In this document: in pieces, positions 1 to 11,029 of the stretch | Position numbering within the stretch: position 1 is the stretch's first letter | Layout of the letters: every line of letters starts with the position of its first letter | Assembly: GCA_036897095.1 (NCBI GenBank) | Contig: JAYMSP010001459.1 | Span: forward strand, 1-31,833 | Origin: Plantago elongata | Taxonomy: Eukaryota > Streptophyta > Magnoliopsida > Lamiales > Plantaginaceae | DNA: 31,833 nt | Direction of reading: 5' to 3' | The notes under the pieces: generated by a model | The model's input: only the letters and a program-made list of their open reading frames with translations | Told to the model about the DNA's origin: nothing | Database searches by the model: none | Program-made: the position numbers and the translations under genes

Positions 1-2097
1 GAATAATACCCAACTGTTTGAGTGGAGATCCGTGGTGGACAACTATGCTAAAGAAAGACCAAGCTCTGCAAGAAACGGACCACTTCTTCCATAGTCTACG
101 CATCCCTTATAAACAGTAGACAAAAGGAGACAACAAAAACTCATTTGACTAAACAAGAGATTGAAACCATGCATTACCTGCCTAAACATCAAAATAGCTA
201 CAGATGCCTTTCACCACCTGTCTCATGAATAGATACGTGAGTCGGTGAGTGGAGATGCAATCGGAATAAATAAGTGAATGGAGTCATTACAAACAGTTGT
301 TGGCAATCGGAAGAGTGCAGACTGAGAGACAGTACCGTTTGGGTTTGAGTGAAAATTGGCTGTGATTCTGGCCTTCTTTGGGTATTCTTTTTTTTTAAAA
401 ATTTCGGATTAAATTCGGATTATCCAAAAATCCGACGGATTTAATCCGATCCGATCCGCAATTCGAAAAACTAAAAAATACCAACCCGAAATCCGATCCG
501 AATATAGCAGATCGGGTCGGATTTTCGAATTTTCGGTCCGGATTTTCGGTTTTCGGATTTTATGGTCACCCCTAATTGGCGTAGTAATGTTTCCCGCACT
601 TGAGTTTTTGGGCGTAGAATTTTGTATTGTTTGCTGTGAATTTCAATTATGAGTTATTTTTTCCAATTTTCAAATTATTGCTCCTTATTTCTTTTGTTAT
701 TTGGGAATTTAAATATGTTGTATTTCCCAGCCTTTGATATCATAGGACTTTGAGAATGGTTCAATCAACATACACGTAAGTATCCACGAAGAAATCCAGA
801 AAGGATATGAAGCAGCAAAAGAGCTTATCCTCTATTTATTGCATACTACCTGTTTGAAGAAAGGCCTATGTGAATGTGAACATGGGTTTTATCATTAAAA
901 AGAACGTCGACTTGCCTAATGTTAGTCATCTAATTTAATTATCAAATAATTTCTAAACTTTTACACTAAGTGTTACCATAGAGTATTGTTCATGTCACAT
1001 GAGTTGTTGCGCTACGTGTTGCTCTAACACTATATCACTTAAATATATTAAAAATATATTTTATTAGATATCATCAAAAAACATTCTTCATATATTCAAT
1101 ACTACAATTGATAAAAATTAAAATCTTTAAACGAAAAAATTAAATTAATAATTAACATTAAATTAAAATATTCTCCAAATAAGGAGACTAAACAAAAAAT
1201 TAATAATAAAAATTAAATTAAAATAATCGAAGAATTTTAATTTAGGATTCATTTGTTGTCCTCTTTCTCGTTAATTATTAACATTAATTTTAAGTAATGT
1301 GAATATCTATGACTAATTTTAATTTTTAAGATTATAATTCTCCTGCAAATTATATAATATGTGTTTAATTATATATTTTTAAAAAAAATAACGAAAAAAT
1401 AAATTAAATAACAAGTAGTGATTGAGGACAATAGAAAACGATAGTAGAGTGTGATATGGAGTAATAATTGAGTAAGATAGATATCAATGGACACATGTTA
1501 AATATGAATATATTGATTTACAATAGTAAAAAATTTGATGTGAACATTCGTTTATATTCCATGGTGGGAGTACAATTTTCTTATCTTACAATGAATTTTT
1601 GACTCATTGTTGTTTATCTACCATAGGTGCGGGTTCTGTTGATTCATAGATTTGGCTCAAATTTCATAATTCTGTGAGACTCTCCCTCCACTTTTTTAAT
1701 ATTTGAACATTTCACCTAAATCTACATGTCAACTAGAATATATGAAGTATTTTGAGAAGAAAATATTACAATTTTTCACAAAGAAATAATTTTGTTTAAG
1801 AAGTAAAAATAATAAATTAAAACTATATTCAAAACGATGGAATTATAATACTTCACCCGCTCTGCATATGGTACAAGTTCTAGTTATAATATTATATTTT
1901 AGTTGATATAGACTTCACACGTCAATCTATCCGCCTTCAATCCATTATTGTTATCACTTAAATCGTCAATGATGTAAAATTTATTTCATTCGTCCTAAGT
2001 CGAATAAATAATCACCCATAATTGGTTAGGTTTGAATTATTTTTTCATTCCTACTCCTAGTAAGATTCATCCACGTATATCTATCCATCTTGTCTGG
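1..2097. other. AT-rich intergenic region upstream of the first gene
   Basis: I find no convincing coding exon here. Positions 1-370 are of mixed composition and could be the non-coding 5' end of a gene running leftward off the window, because a possible donor (GGCAG/GTAATG on the minus strand, near 170) is present. Positions 395-575 hold a CGGATT-rich repeat, listed separately. From about 950 to 1560 the sequence is very AT-rich, with runs of A and T and no open frame of note. The last 150 bases before the TATA box at 2098 are likely promoter DNA of the downstream gene. Confidence 0.5.
395..575. repeat. CGGATT/CCGAT-rich repeat, possible hAT-type transposon end
   Basis: The stretch is a run of degenerate motifs such as ATTCGGAT, ATCCGATCCG and TTTTCGG on both strands, ending in GGTCACCCCTA. 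Non-autonomous plant hAT elements often have subterminal CCGAT/CGGAT motifs and a terminus related to CACCCCTA, so this could be the right end of one. I could not find a matching left end (TAGGGGTG) or an 8-bp target duplication, so the element is probably truncated or diverged. The base composition stands out from the AT-rich surroundings. Confidence 0.35.
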
Positions 2098-2104
2098 TAT
2101 AAAA
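2098..2104 (+). promoter_or_regulatory. Probable TATA box of the secreted hydrolase-like gene
   Basis: TATAAAA lies 232 bases before the start codon of the gene at 2330 and on the same strand. Plant transcription usually starts about 25-35 bases downstream, which would give a 5' leader of roughly 200 bases beginning near 2130. No better TATA motif is seen closer to the start codon. Confidence 0.5.
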
Positions 2105-2131
2105 GTCTATTAAAACACACGTAATACTAAT

Positions 2132-2149
2132 GAAGAAGAAGAAGAAGAA
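2132..2149 (+). repeat. (GAA)6 microsatellite in the presumed 5' leader
   Basis: Six perfect GAA repeats sit about 30 bases after the TATA box, close to the expected transcription start. Such repeats are common in plant 5' untranslated regions and can vary in length between accessions. Confidence 0.8.
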
Positions 2150-2329
2150 TAGTGAGTCAAAATTATTGCAAGGAGTATTCAATTCATCGTCATCATCACC
2201 AACGAAACAGCATCCAATCCAATCACTCATTTCCGTCAAAATCAAGCCTTTTCCCCTAAAAATCCCCGTTGATGAAATCTAGCAAATTCTTGGAATAGAA
2301 TCTCGTTTCATTCGATCCTTAAAAAAAGA

Positions 2330-5300
2330 ATGCATTATTATTCCCAGTTAGTGAGAATAGTTTTCTTTTTAGGATTATTAGGGTTAGGGTTTGAATTTGG
2401 GGATGCACTCAAGGTGCCATTCAGGGTCAGCGATGTGCTGCCCGTGTTGCCTTCTCAGATTGCTTGGCCGGTAATGAACAATATTCACAGCGCCGTTGAC
2501 TTGTTGCCTGAGTATATCGGCTCTTTGGCGCCAAATAATGGTACTATTAAATGGAAAGGTGCTTGCTTTTTCGATAACGAAGCTAAGATTGACTTCACTG
2601 CTGCTGGTGATCGAGGGATTGGAGGCGGACTAATTAGTCTTTCGGTCTGTTTGCTTCATCTTATCTTTGCTTTTTGCTAGTTTTTTTTACTTTGTGCAGC
2701 TGTAGTTCATGTTTGATAGGTAGCTGGAATTGATATGTTTTATTTTAGTAGCAAAATTTGAGCTGGTAGATTCTTGGGAAATTGTTTGAACCTAGTTAGT
2801 GAGAAAACTAGCTACCTGCAATTGCTCTATTTATTAGTAGTACTTTTTGTTGTGACAAGAGATTCGTTGCTCTTTTTAGATAATGTTCGTAAAGCTCGTT
2901 CGGATCTTCTTTCTTTTCATTGTGTGCGGTGGGGAATATAAAGGAGAAATTCTTATACTGTGATAATTTTGTGTTGTTGGCTGTTGTAGATAGATATTTT
3001 CTTTCAGTTTATGGAAATTAAGCAGCACAGTCTCTATTTATGGTGATTCAAGATTATATACTCATATATTGTGTTGTTTATGTGGTGGATTTTGTCACTG
3101 TTGGATTCAATCATTTAAGTTACTTGCTACTGGTTTCAATTAGGTATTGACGTAATCTTTCGGATATTTTTGTATTGATTGATATGTTGGTGAAGTTGTC
3201 ATAGAGTGTTACGTTTCTTGCATTGATTATAGTATAATGCTTATCTGTTTCTATATGAGATGCTTGTAAACTACTATGAGCTATTTGTTTTGCTATATTT
3301 GGATAGATTCCAATGCATTATTCTTTCTGACATCCTTCACGTGCGATATTGCTATTATTGATGGATGTCTGGGTAATATTGTTTCATATCTTGTCCATCT
3401 GATAATTATCTGTCTCTTTAACTGAAATGTTTGTAATTTAAATTCTTGCCGACTTTCAACCTTTTTTCATTCTTCAGACCAATGCTGCTCACAGCTGGAC
3501 ATGTATGGATCTGTATGTATTTGCTACTCCTTACAGGATCACTTGGGATTACTATTTTTCGTCTCGAGATCATACATTGGAAATTGAATCATGGGAGGAA
3601 CCAGCTGAGTTGGAATATGTAAGCATATAGTTTATTTCCTGTAGTTAATCCATATGATGTTTGATGATCTTAAAAGGAGCGGAATGTGACATTTGAATCA
3701 TATGCCACAGGTAAAGCAGCATGGAATATCTGTATTTCTCATGCCTTCAGGAATGCTTGGGACATTGCTTTCCTTGGTTGATGTATTACCTCTGTTCTCC
3801 AACACTGGTTGGGGTCAGAGTGCTAATCTTGCTTTCCTGAAGAAACACATGGGCGCATCATTTGAAAAGCGTAGTCAACCATGGCGTGCTACCATCAATC
3901 CAGCCGATGTGCATTCTGGTGACTTTTTAGCTGTTTCAAAAATCCGCGGACGCTGGGGTGGATTTGAGACACTGGAGAAGTGGGTCACCGGTGCTTTTGC
4001 TGGACATACAGCTGTATGCCTAAAGGATGAACAGGGCAATCTCTGGGTTGGTGAATCTGGACATGAGAATGAAAAGGTAATCACTTGGTCTATCTTATAC
4101 TATTGTTGTTTTTTTTGTTTGTTTATTCTTGGTTTTACATAGAGAACATGCTCTCTTCTGTTATTACTTTGTTTCTTGTTAAAAAAATTTATTTTCCAGT
4201 CTGCACAAAGTGAGCATCATAGATGCTTGACTGCGTTAATCTCATGATTTCAAATGAGTGCACTTAAACATATGATTGGCGTGGCTAGAATAATCTAATA
4301 ATCTTCTATACACATTTAATATCTAATCTATAAAGAAGAACAATTTTCTACACTTCTATGGGATTTTTTTATGGCAACTTACATTCACCACTTGATAATT
4401 ATGAATTATTCTGGATCTAATACCTAATGATAGTTGTATTTCTAAAAATGGACTTAAGATGTATATAAGGTTCATATTTACATTTCCATTTGCATGTCAT
4501 ACAAAAACCAGAGGTACATAATTTGCAGTATACCAGTATGCAGTATTTAGTCATTGAACTATTAGATACACAGGTGCATAGGTGGTGATTCCATTAAACC
4601 TAATAATGCACCAGTACGTATTTTTGAATTTTGATAAGTTTAATTTATCTCAAGCCTTAGATTACATAATACATTCTTAAGTAAACAAATTCATGTTATT
4701 ATATTCTTTACCCTTAATCCTTAATTAATAGTAGTAAATGCTAAAACACTTCAAAATTTTACCATAGTGGGAAATGGGTAAGTTGTTGGACTTCTAGCTT
4801 CTCTTCTCTTTGCCTTTTGCTGATCTGCATCCCTGAAGTTCAGAATTTTAGTTTTTAGGCTCCATTCACCTTTGAAAACATTGTAAGAGAAAACCTAAAA
4901 GCTGGAAGAATTAGTTATGTGTGTGTGGGGGGCTGGGGTGGGGGAATTGTACATGTATCATTTTGCCAACGACAACTATGGTGCCCCTACTATGAACTGT
5001 AGCTTAAGTCAGTAAATAAATTGTGTGGCCGAGGAACAATCTAGGCGACCCTGGTAAAAAGTAGTATGCCCTGGTTTGTTAGTTTTTTTATAAACTCTGA
5101 ACTTGCAAAACTAGAATTTTCACTTCCGTACTAATGTGTAACAATCTTAATCTATTGATCCATGGTCGTTTGCATGCTGAATGGTGTCTTATCTCCTACA
5201 GGGTGAAGAAATTATTGTGACAATTCCTTGGGATGAATGGTGGGAACTAGCGCTCAAGGATAGTTCGAATCCTCAAATAGCCTTGTTACCGTTGCATCCA

Positions 5301-5584
5301 CAAGTGCGCAAAAGGTTTAATACTACTGCAGCCTGGGAATATGCCCGGGAGATGTCAGGGAAACCATATGGTTACCATAACATGATATTCAGTTGGATTG
5401 ACACTGTAGCGGACAATTATCCTCCGCCTCTAGATGCTCACTTGGTAAGCAAACTTAACCTGTGGTAAACTAATTTGAGTATTGTATCCTTCTGGTACTA
5501 GTATGTTTTGCCTGCATTATGCCTGTTTCTCCAAAATCAGTACTGTCATCCTAACTAGTGGTAGTGGTGGTGGTGGTGGTGGTG

Positions 5585-5619
<35 letters not shown>

Positions 5620-6887
5620 GACATACGGGAAAATATTTTAAAATATACTACAGAGTGACACGTCCATTTTATATACTACACGATGGTTATGTATTTTCTT
5701 TATACTTTACAATGGTTACTTGTCCATATGATATACTCCGGTCATCCATTATAAAATTTCCCCGTACACATACACATAAGTATGTATATGTATGTATACA
5801 TTCATATTGGTTCTTGTGGTACATCGAGTAGATGTATGAAGAAGTGCATTTATTTTAATTTGCATTTGAATGTAGATAATTATGTTTACAATTTTTCTAT
5901 GACAAACCTGCTAGGTTATTTCTGTCATGTCAATGTGGACCAGAATGCAGCCTGCATATGCTGCAAACATGTGGAATGAAGCTCTTAATATGCGGCTTGG
6001 GACTCAGGTGATGTGAATTCTTTGTTATGTTACTATCTTCCACTAGTTTTTTAGTTTACTAGTTCTGGACCTGTAGGTACTCTCCAGTAACAGGCTGATA
6101 AGTTAACTGCATCTGAGGTGCAATGTATTAATTTTGAGTGTTTTAACTGCACAAATCCTATCTTACTTTGATTGTTATAAATACATTCACTTTTCTTGGA
6201 CAATATTAGTTGGCTTCTTCATTGATCTGTTCGCTTATGTTACTGGGTTGTTAGAAAACTTAAAAATGCAATTTCCTTTGCTTCATAATAGGTCTCTATT
6301 TATTTTATTTCAAAATTTTGGAACTGCTAGTGACTCTGGGGATAGAACTTCAAGTTTCTAAAACTGAACAATATCTCATATCTTTGTTGTCTCAGGATCT
6401 GGATCTTTACGGAATTCTAGCTGAGACAGAAAGAAGAGGTATAACATTCGACCAACTACTCACTATTCCTGAACAAGATGATTGGGTCTACAGTGACGGG
6501 AAGTCAACAACATGTGTTGCCTTTATTCTGGCTATGTATAAGGCAGCTGGCGTATTTGGTCCAGTCACTAACGCGATTCAAGTAACTGAGTTTACGGTAT
6601 GTATGTGCATGCAAAAACGGTTTGCTTTATTTCCTCATAATTTTAGCTGACAATGATGTCTTTACTTGTTACAGATCAAGGATGCTTACATGCTCAACAT
6701 TTTTGAGAGCAATGTGACACGGTTGCCAAACTGGTGCAACAATGCTAATGATCAGCTCCCATTCTGCCAGATCTTGGGTGAGTATAAAATGGAATTGCCA
6801 TATTATAACACTTTAGAGCCATACACCAATATGAATGAGAACTGTCCCTCGCTGCCTCCAACTTATGAGAGGCCTGATCGTTGCTGA
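2330..6887 (+). CDS. Secreted permuted papain-like (YiiX/NlpC-P60-like) protein, seven exons, 523 aa
   Basis: Seven exons can be joined in frame with GT-AG borders: 2330-2644, 3478-3618, 3711-4076, 5202-5444, 5915-6007, 6396-6596 and 6675-6887. Every exon is a whole number of codons (105, 47, 122, 81, 31, 67, 70 plus stop). The ATG at 2330 is followed by a hydrophobic segment (IVFFLGLLGLGF) and a likely cleavage site after GDA, which suggests entry into the secretory pathway. The body is rich in Trp, Tyr and Cys, with NGTIKWKGACF near residue 70 and many conserved-looking blocks (RGRWGGFETLEKW, PYGYHNMIFSWID, SWTCMDLYVF). GHTAV (His251), GESG (Glu267) and YSDGKSTTCVAF (Cys426) follow the His-acid-Cys order of circularly permuted papain-fold hydrolases such as YiiX; this function is my inference. 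I know close homologues occur in other plants, often annotated without firm function. No break is seen; all seven exons read through. Confidence 0.92.
5565..5618 (+). repeat. Compound microsatellite (TGG)n(AT)6(GT)11 in intron 4
   Basis: A TGG/GTG repeat (5565-5584) runs directly into (AT)6 (5585-5596) and (GT)11 (5597-5618), inside intron 4 of the secreted hydrolase-like gene. Compound arrays of this kind are usually length-polymorphic. The open frame seen across it, rich in Cys-Val, is only the translated GT repeat. Confidence 0.9.
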
Positions 6888-7322
6888 GTAGTTCCGCTTT
6901 TACTCTGTATGTCTGTCAGTAGAAAATGCAACTGTACACTCCAGTCCAAGCTTGTAATATATGTTTGACTTGGCTGGAAAGACATGAGTGCATGCTCTTC
7001 CTTAATATTCCACTTAATCTAAATGTATAGATTGATGAGAACTTATGGGCTATGGCAATGTCAGACCTTATTTGATAGTTTAATCTCTCTTCGTTCTACT
7101 GTTGCCCTGACAAATGGGATCTTCAAGTAAAAGCTCCATGTTATGTGAGTATTTCAGTTGAATTGCCTCAACTAAAATTCAACTAAAATTATACGAATAA
7201 CTCAATTCCAACTTATGTAATTCAAAATAACTCAATTCCAGTTGAGGAAATTTAACTGGAGTTCTATCCCAAACAGTTTGTCGGATGAGAAATCATAATC
7301 GGTTGTAGAATTTATCGGAATA
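6888..7322 (+). other. 3' untranslated region and AT-rich spacer
   Basis: The first 100 or so bases after the stop codon at 6885-6887 are likely 3' untranslated region; AATATATG near 6955 could serve as a weak plant polyadenylation signal. Between 7140 and 7275 there is a segment rich in AATTCAACT/AGTTGAATT motifs, with the 15-base word AATAACTCAATTCCA repeated at 7196 and 7226. That is probably an old, short transposon remnant. Confidence 0.4.
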
Positions 7323-7333
7323 TATAGTTGGAG

Positions 7334-7604
7334 GATATAGTCTAGGGAAAAAGGATTTTTTCATTAGATGTGAAAATTTCGCTTTTTTAGATTAAAACTC
7401 ATAAACCCTAAATAAAAATTAACAAATAAACATAAAAATTCACAAACCCTAAATAAAAATTCGCAGACAGTGCGTAAAACCCACAATGTATAAACCCATA
7501 GACAGGACATAAAAATTCACAAACACTAAATAAAAATTTACATACTCTAATAAAAAAATGAAATTTTCATATCTAATGAAAAATCACTTTTTCCCTAAAC
7601 TATG
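7334..7604. mobile_element. MITE (271 bp) with about 45-bp inverted ends and 11-bp target duplication
   Basis: The left end (TATAGTCTAGGGAAAAAGG from 7336) and the reverse complement of the right end (CATAGTTTAGGGAAAAAGTG) match over about 45 bases with few differences. The element is flanked by perfect direct repeats TATAGTTGGAG at 7323-7333 and 7605-7615. An 11-bp duplication with long terminal inverted repeats fits a Mutator-like non-autonomous element. The interior is a degenerate tandem array of CACAAACCCTAAATAAAAAT-type words with no coding potential. Confidence 0.8.
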
Positions 7605-7615
7605 TATAGTTGGAG

Positions 7616-8344
7616 TTATATATACAGTAAAAACTTTATAAATGAATACTATATAAAGGAATAAACTCTCTATAGTAATAAAAATTTTTGGTCCCATATT
7701 TCATGAATTTGTCTTGTTCTGTATATAAAATTCAATACGTATCCATATATAATTTTCATAACATGAAATTTAAGATGTAAAATACTTAATTAAAGTTGCT
7801 TGTGATAGTGATTTGAGCTTTTAATGGGCACGCTTATCTTTTAGCTTATGTGTAGGTAGTCGTTCATCTATATTCGAACCTTCTTGTTGGACCTAAACAT
7901 CTCTAGCTTGTCAAGTAAGCTCGAAGCTTCATGACATGAAATTTTTGCTACTTCTGTACTATCATCCTGATTATCCCCTCCACGTCTTATCTAATTGATG
8001 TGATGAGTTTATCTTCAATTAAAAAATTCACAATTTGTTGATCCATTAGATGATCAAGAAAACATTTATATCCATCTGAACGGTTTATTGAAATAATATA
8101 ACAATTATGTTATGCCCAGTAATTTATTATGAAAAAGATATTTTCAGTACAAACCTCCACTTGTAAATAAACTCTCTATAAAAATATTTTTTATCAGTCC
8201 CGACGATATGACTGTATTGAGTTTTAACAGTATTGTAATTAGGTGGTTTTTAATCCGGTTTTATGGATTATAGTAGTTCTTAGCCAAACGACAAACCTTG
8301 TACAAGGACTTGGTAATAAAATGCAAGATCTTTAGCTAGATTCA
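7616..8344. other. Intergenic spacer without recognised features
   Basis: This AT-rich stretch between the MITE and the aldo-keto reductase copy holds no open frame of length and no recognisable element. Confidence 0.5.
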
Positions 8345-8350
8345 TTTATT
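8345..8350 (-). terminator. Possible polyadenylation signal of the first aldo-keto reductase copy
   Basis: AATAAA on the minus strand lies 29 bases past the stop codon of the aldo-keto reductase copy at 8379-9630. The spacing is short but acceptable for a plant near-upstream element. Confidence 0.4.
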
Positions 8351-8378
8351 GGAACCATAATCAAGAGTGCATCTGTTA

Positions 8379-9630
8379 TTATAGTTCTCCATCCCAGAGC
8401 TCTTCAACCGACTTGATCGGACCATGCTCCCAGATAAACTCCTCTCCTCTATGTCCTCTGCTCTGTGGGATCTCGCTGATCTTCTTACTTTCCTCATCAC
8501 TTAATTCCCAATCAAAGATGTTGCGGTTTTCCTCCATCCTTTCTGGCTTGAAACTCTTGGCCACTATGCTAATTTGTTGCTGATATGCCCATCTAAGGCA
8601 AATCTAAAAGGCATACATGCAGCAGATTAGGGTATCAGGAATCGTGCTCAGGTCTGTAAATCTGTAATATATCCTAGCGTAAAGACATAATCAAGGATAC
8701 CTGTGCAACGGACTTTCCTTTTTCTTTTGCAATATCCTTCAGCACTTGATTATCCATCACTCTGTTAGAACCCCAAGCTGTTCCAACTGCTCCTAACGGA
8801 GAGAAACTCGATACAACTATCCCATTTGCTCTGCAGAAATCAATCAGCTTCTTTTGTTGCCAACACGGATTCAGTTCCACCTTGATTCAAAAACCATATT
8901 AGAAGTTTACTGGTGCATCTTTTCATCAGTACACAGAATGTATCTATGAATAATGCAAGAAGGTACCTGATTGGCAGCTGGAGTGATGGTTGAGAAAGAC
9001 AAAAGGTCATGAATTTTCTTGCAGGTGAAATTGCTGACTTCAATGGAGTTGGCAAGGCCAAGTCTATAGCATTCTTCCATGGCAGCCCAAACAGACTTGC
9101 AGTCGAAAGGAACAACGTTTTCTTTCTTCAACGGGTACTCATGGATTACAGTTCCAGGCTTGGTACTTACTGGCCAATGAATGAGATAAATATCAAGATA
9201 CTCCAGCTTTAGATTCCTAACCATAAACCAAATGAATGCTAACAACACACCGACCCTTTAAGTTTGTCAAAATAATGTCAAGAAAACAGAGTTGCGGATA
9301 TGTAATTACTCTAGGGATTTCTGAAGGGCGGGCAGAACACGGTCAGCATGTGCATCACTGCAGGATAACTTGGAAGTAATGAAGAACTCTTCACGGGATG
9401 CGACTAGGCCACAGACCACGGTTGAGGGCTTCAGCAATGGCTTCTCCCACAGCTTCCTCGCTTCCGTAATGAGCAGCAGTGTCAAAGTGACGGTAGCCGC
9501 GCTCGATTGCATGGAGCACGGCTTGTACCTCTTCGGATTTGGATGCAGAGAAGGTTGCTGTGCCTAGTCCAAGAACAGGCATATTTCTACCGGTGTTTAA
9601 TTGGATTTGTGGGATGCTTGAAGGAGACAT
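8379..9630 (-). pseudogene. Aldo-keto reductase (AKR4-type), frameshifted copy
   Basis: Four exons on the minus strand, with canonical borders: 9630-9310, 9216-8967, 8880-8701 and 8603-8379. Without the insertion described below they would give about 322 residues, the normal size for a plant AKR4 enzyme (NADPH-dependent carbonyl reductase, cytosolic, of the codeinone reductase/methylecgonone reductase/chalcone reductase type). Catalytic landmarks are present: Asp and Tyr in [17 protein letters not shown], Lys in FFITSKLSC and His in LIHWPV, plus IVAKSFKPERMEEN near the NADPH site and the end EELWDGEL. The break is 7 extra bases, TAGGCCA at 9405-9411 on the plus strand, between ...EALNRGL and VASREEF. 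They shift the frame and cause an early stop. The remaining 314 bases of exon 1 restore the phase-2 intron shared with the intact neighbour. Two changes at conserved places (SKLWC to SKLSC, IGVSNF to IEVSNF) agree with relaxed selection. Splice sites are intact, so loss may be recent, or the 7 bases could be an assembly error. Confidence 0.85.
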
Positions 9631-9706
9631 TTTCTCAGTTGATAGTAGTGCTCAGTTGAGCTCAATTGAGTTCAGTTGATACTATTACAAATTGGGAAGT
9701 GTATGA

Positions 9707-9713
9707 ATATATA
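9707..9713 (-). promoter_or_regulatory. Probable TATA box of the frameshifted aldo-keto reductase
   Basis: A TATATAT motif on the minus strand lies 77 bases before the start codon at 9630. Between them (9635-9680) is a cluster of related words (CAGTTGA, CAATTGAG, CAGTTGAG) that form imperfect repeats in the presumed leader. Confidence 0.45.
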
Positions 9714-10021
9714 GGGGTATGCAACTATGAATAATGTATGAGTGGATTAGGTTCCCGTGCAAAAGTATTCCATGCAACGTGGGCCATTTGGTCTATCACG
9801 GCTGCTAAGGCGGCCGACCAGGTCTCATTATCTGTTTTGATGATGACTACTTTCACTATAAGTTGGTTCGATTCGGACAAGTACGTTGCAACGTTAGAAT
9901 TTGGAACTAAATTTTGTTTGTTGTTCTCGTGTTTATTAAAATTCTAGATTGTCGTTCTTGCTTCAAAGTTTTAAAATAATAAAAAGTTAATTTAAAGTGA
10001 TACAGATAGTAGTAAAATATA

Positions 10022-10262
10022 CTCCCTCCGTTCCGGTTTGAAAATTCCGCTTTTCGTTTTGGACTGTTCCAATTTGAAAGTCTCGTTTCCTTAAATAGAA
10101 AAACTATTTCCTATTTTATACATTATCTCTCATATTTTATTCACTATTTCTCCCATTTTATCCAACCACATATATAATTTATTACCTTCTTTCCTACTTT
10201 ATTACTTTTTCCTTAACACATATGTTCCATTTCGCGGGACTTTCAAATCGGGACGAATGGAG
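10022..10262. mobile_element. Stowaway-type MITE (241 bp)
   Basis: The left end CTCCCTCCGTTCC and the right end GGGACGAATGGAG are inverted copies of the well-known Stowaway terminus (CTCCCTCCGTCCC). The element is flanked by TA at 10020-10021 and 10263-10264, the target-site duplication of Tc1/mariner-type elements. It is non-coding and mobilised in trans if at all. It lies in the spacer of the aldo-keto reductase cluster. Confidence 0.92.
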
Positions 10263-10264
10263 TA

Positions 10265-11029
10265 TTTATTTTTTCAACAAAGGTAGTCTAGACTACACGT
10301 TCTTAATTTGATTTCATAATTGACAACTTATTGAAATTTCTCCTGATGTTAACGTTTAAGTGAAAACAATGTGTGTGGAAATATCATGTATTTATATACT
10401 GGACCATCATATAACCTAAAAAGCGGTATATGAATAACTGCATTGGTCAAAGGTTTTGACTTTGATCCTAAGTAATGGGGTGTAACAACTAGTATTAGTA
10501 TTAGAGCTTTGAAGACGAGGAAGTTATGCAATTTAAGAAGAGGTGAATGTAACACACCAAATTTTTTTAAATTGTATAAATTAAATTATAAAGGGATTGA
10601 AAACGTTAAAGAGGTACACATTTTTAGTTAAATAATCCATAAGAATGTCAAACTCAAATGTGTTTGACAGTATTAAAGGATGGATAACCCACCACTGGAA
10701 CTCTCATTATCTGCACGGAGTACAAACTATACTTATGAATTATGATGCCAGATTCGGACATAGTTGGCAGGTATACTTGACAACCTAGAAGTTCATCTTT
10801 GTCATATCTATCCTTGGATTGATCGTTACTTGGTCATGGTTAAACCTAATTCCGCCACCTCTCAGTTTAGTGTAATTTTGGGACAACTCCACTATTATAA
10901 TTATGGTGTAAATTGTAAACTATAACTGGTTTAAGACTTGAGTATTTTGCAGATGACCTAAAAAGGCATATGTTGGTTCTAGTCTGATTTAATTTCATCC
11001 ACATCTGTAAGCTGATACAACTAGAGAAC
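10265..11029. other. Spacer between the Stowaway MITE and the aldo-keto reductase relic
   Basis: I see no coding exon or recognisable repeat. I looked for exon 3 and exon 4 counterparts of the nearby aldo-keto reductase relic here and found none. Confidence 0.4.

Noticed and set aside
5595..5831. Open frame beginning MCVCVCVC
   Set aside because: It is the translated GT microsatellite and intron 4 sequence of the secreted hydrolase-like gene.
9738..9947. 69-residue plus-strand open frame upstream of the frameshifted aldo-keto reductase
   Set aside because: No similarity, no supporting splice sites, and it overlaps the promoter region of the aldo-keto reductase.
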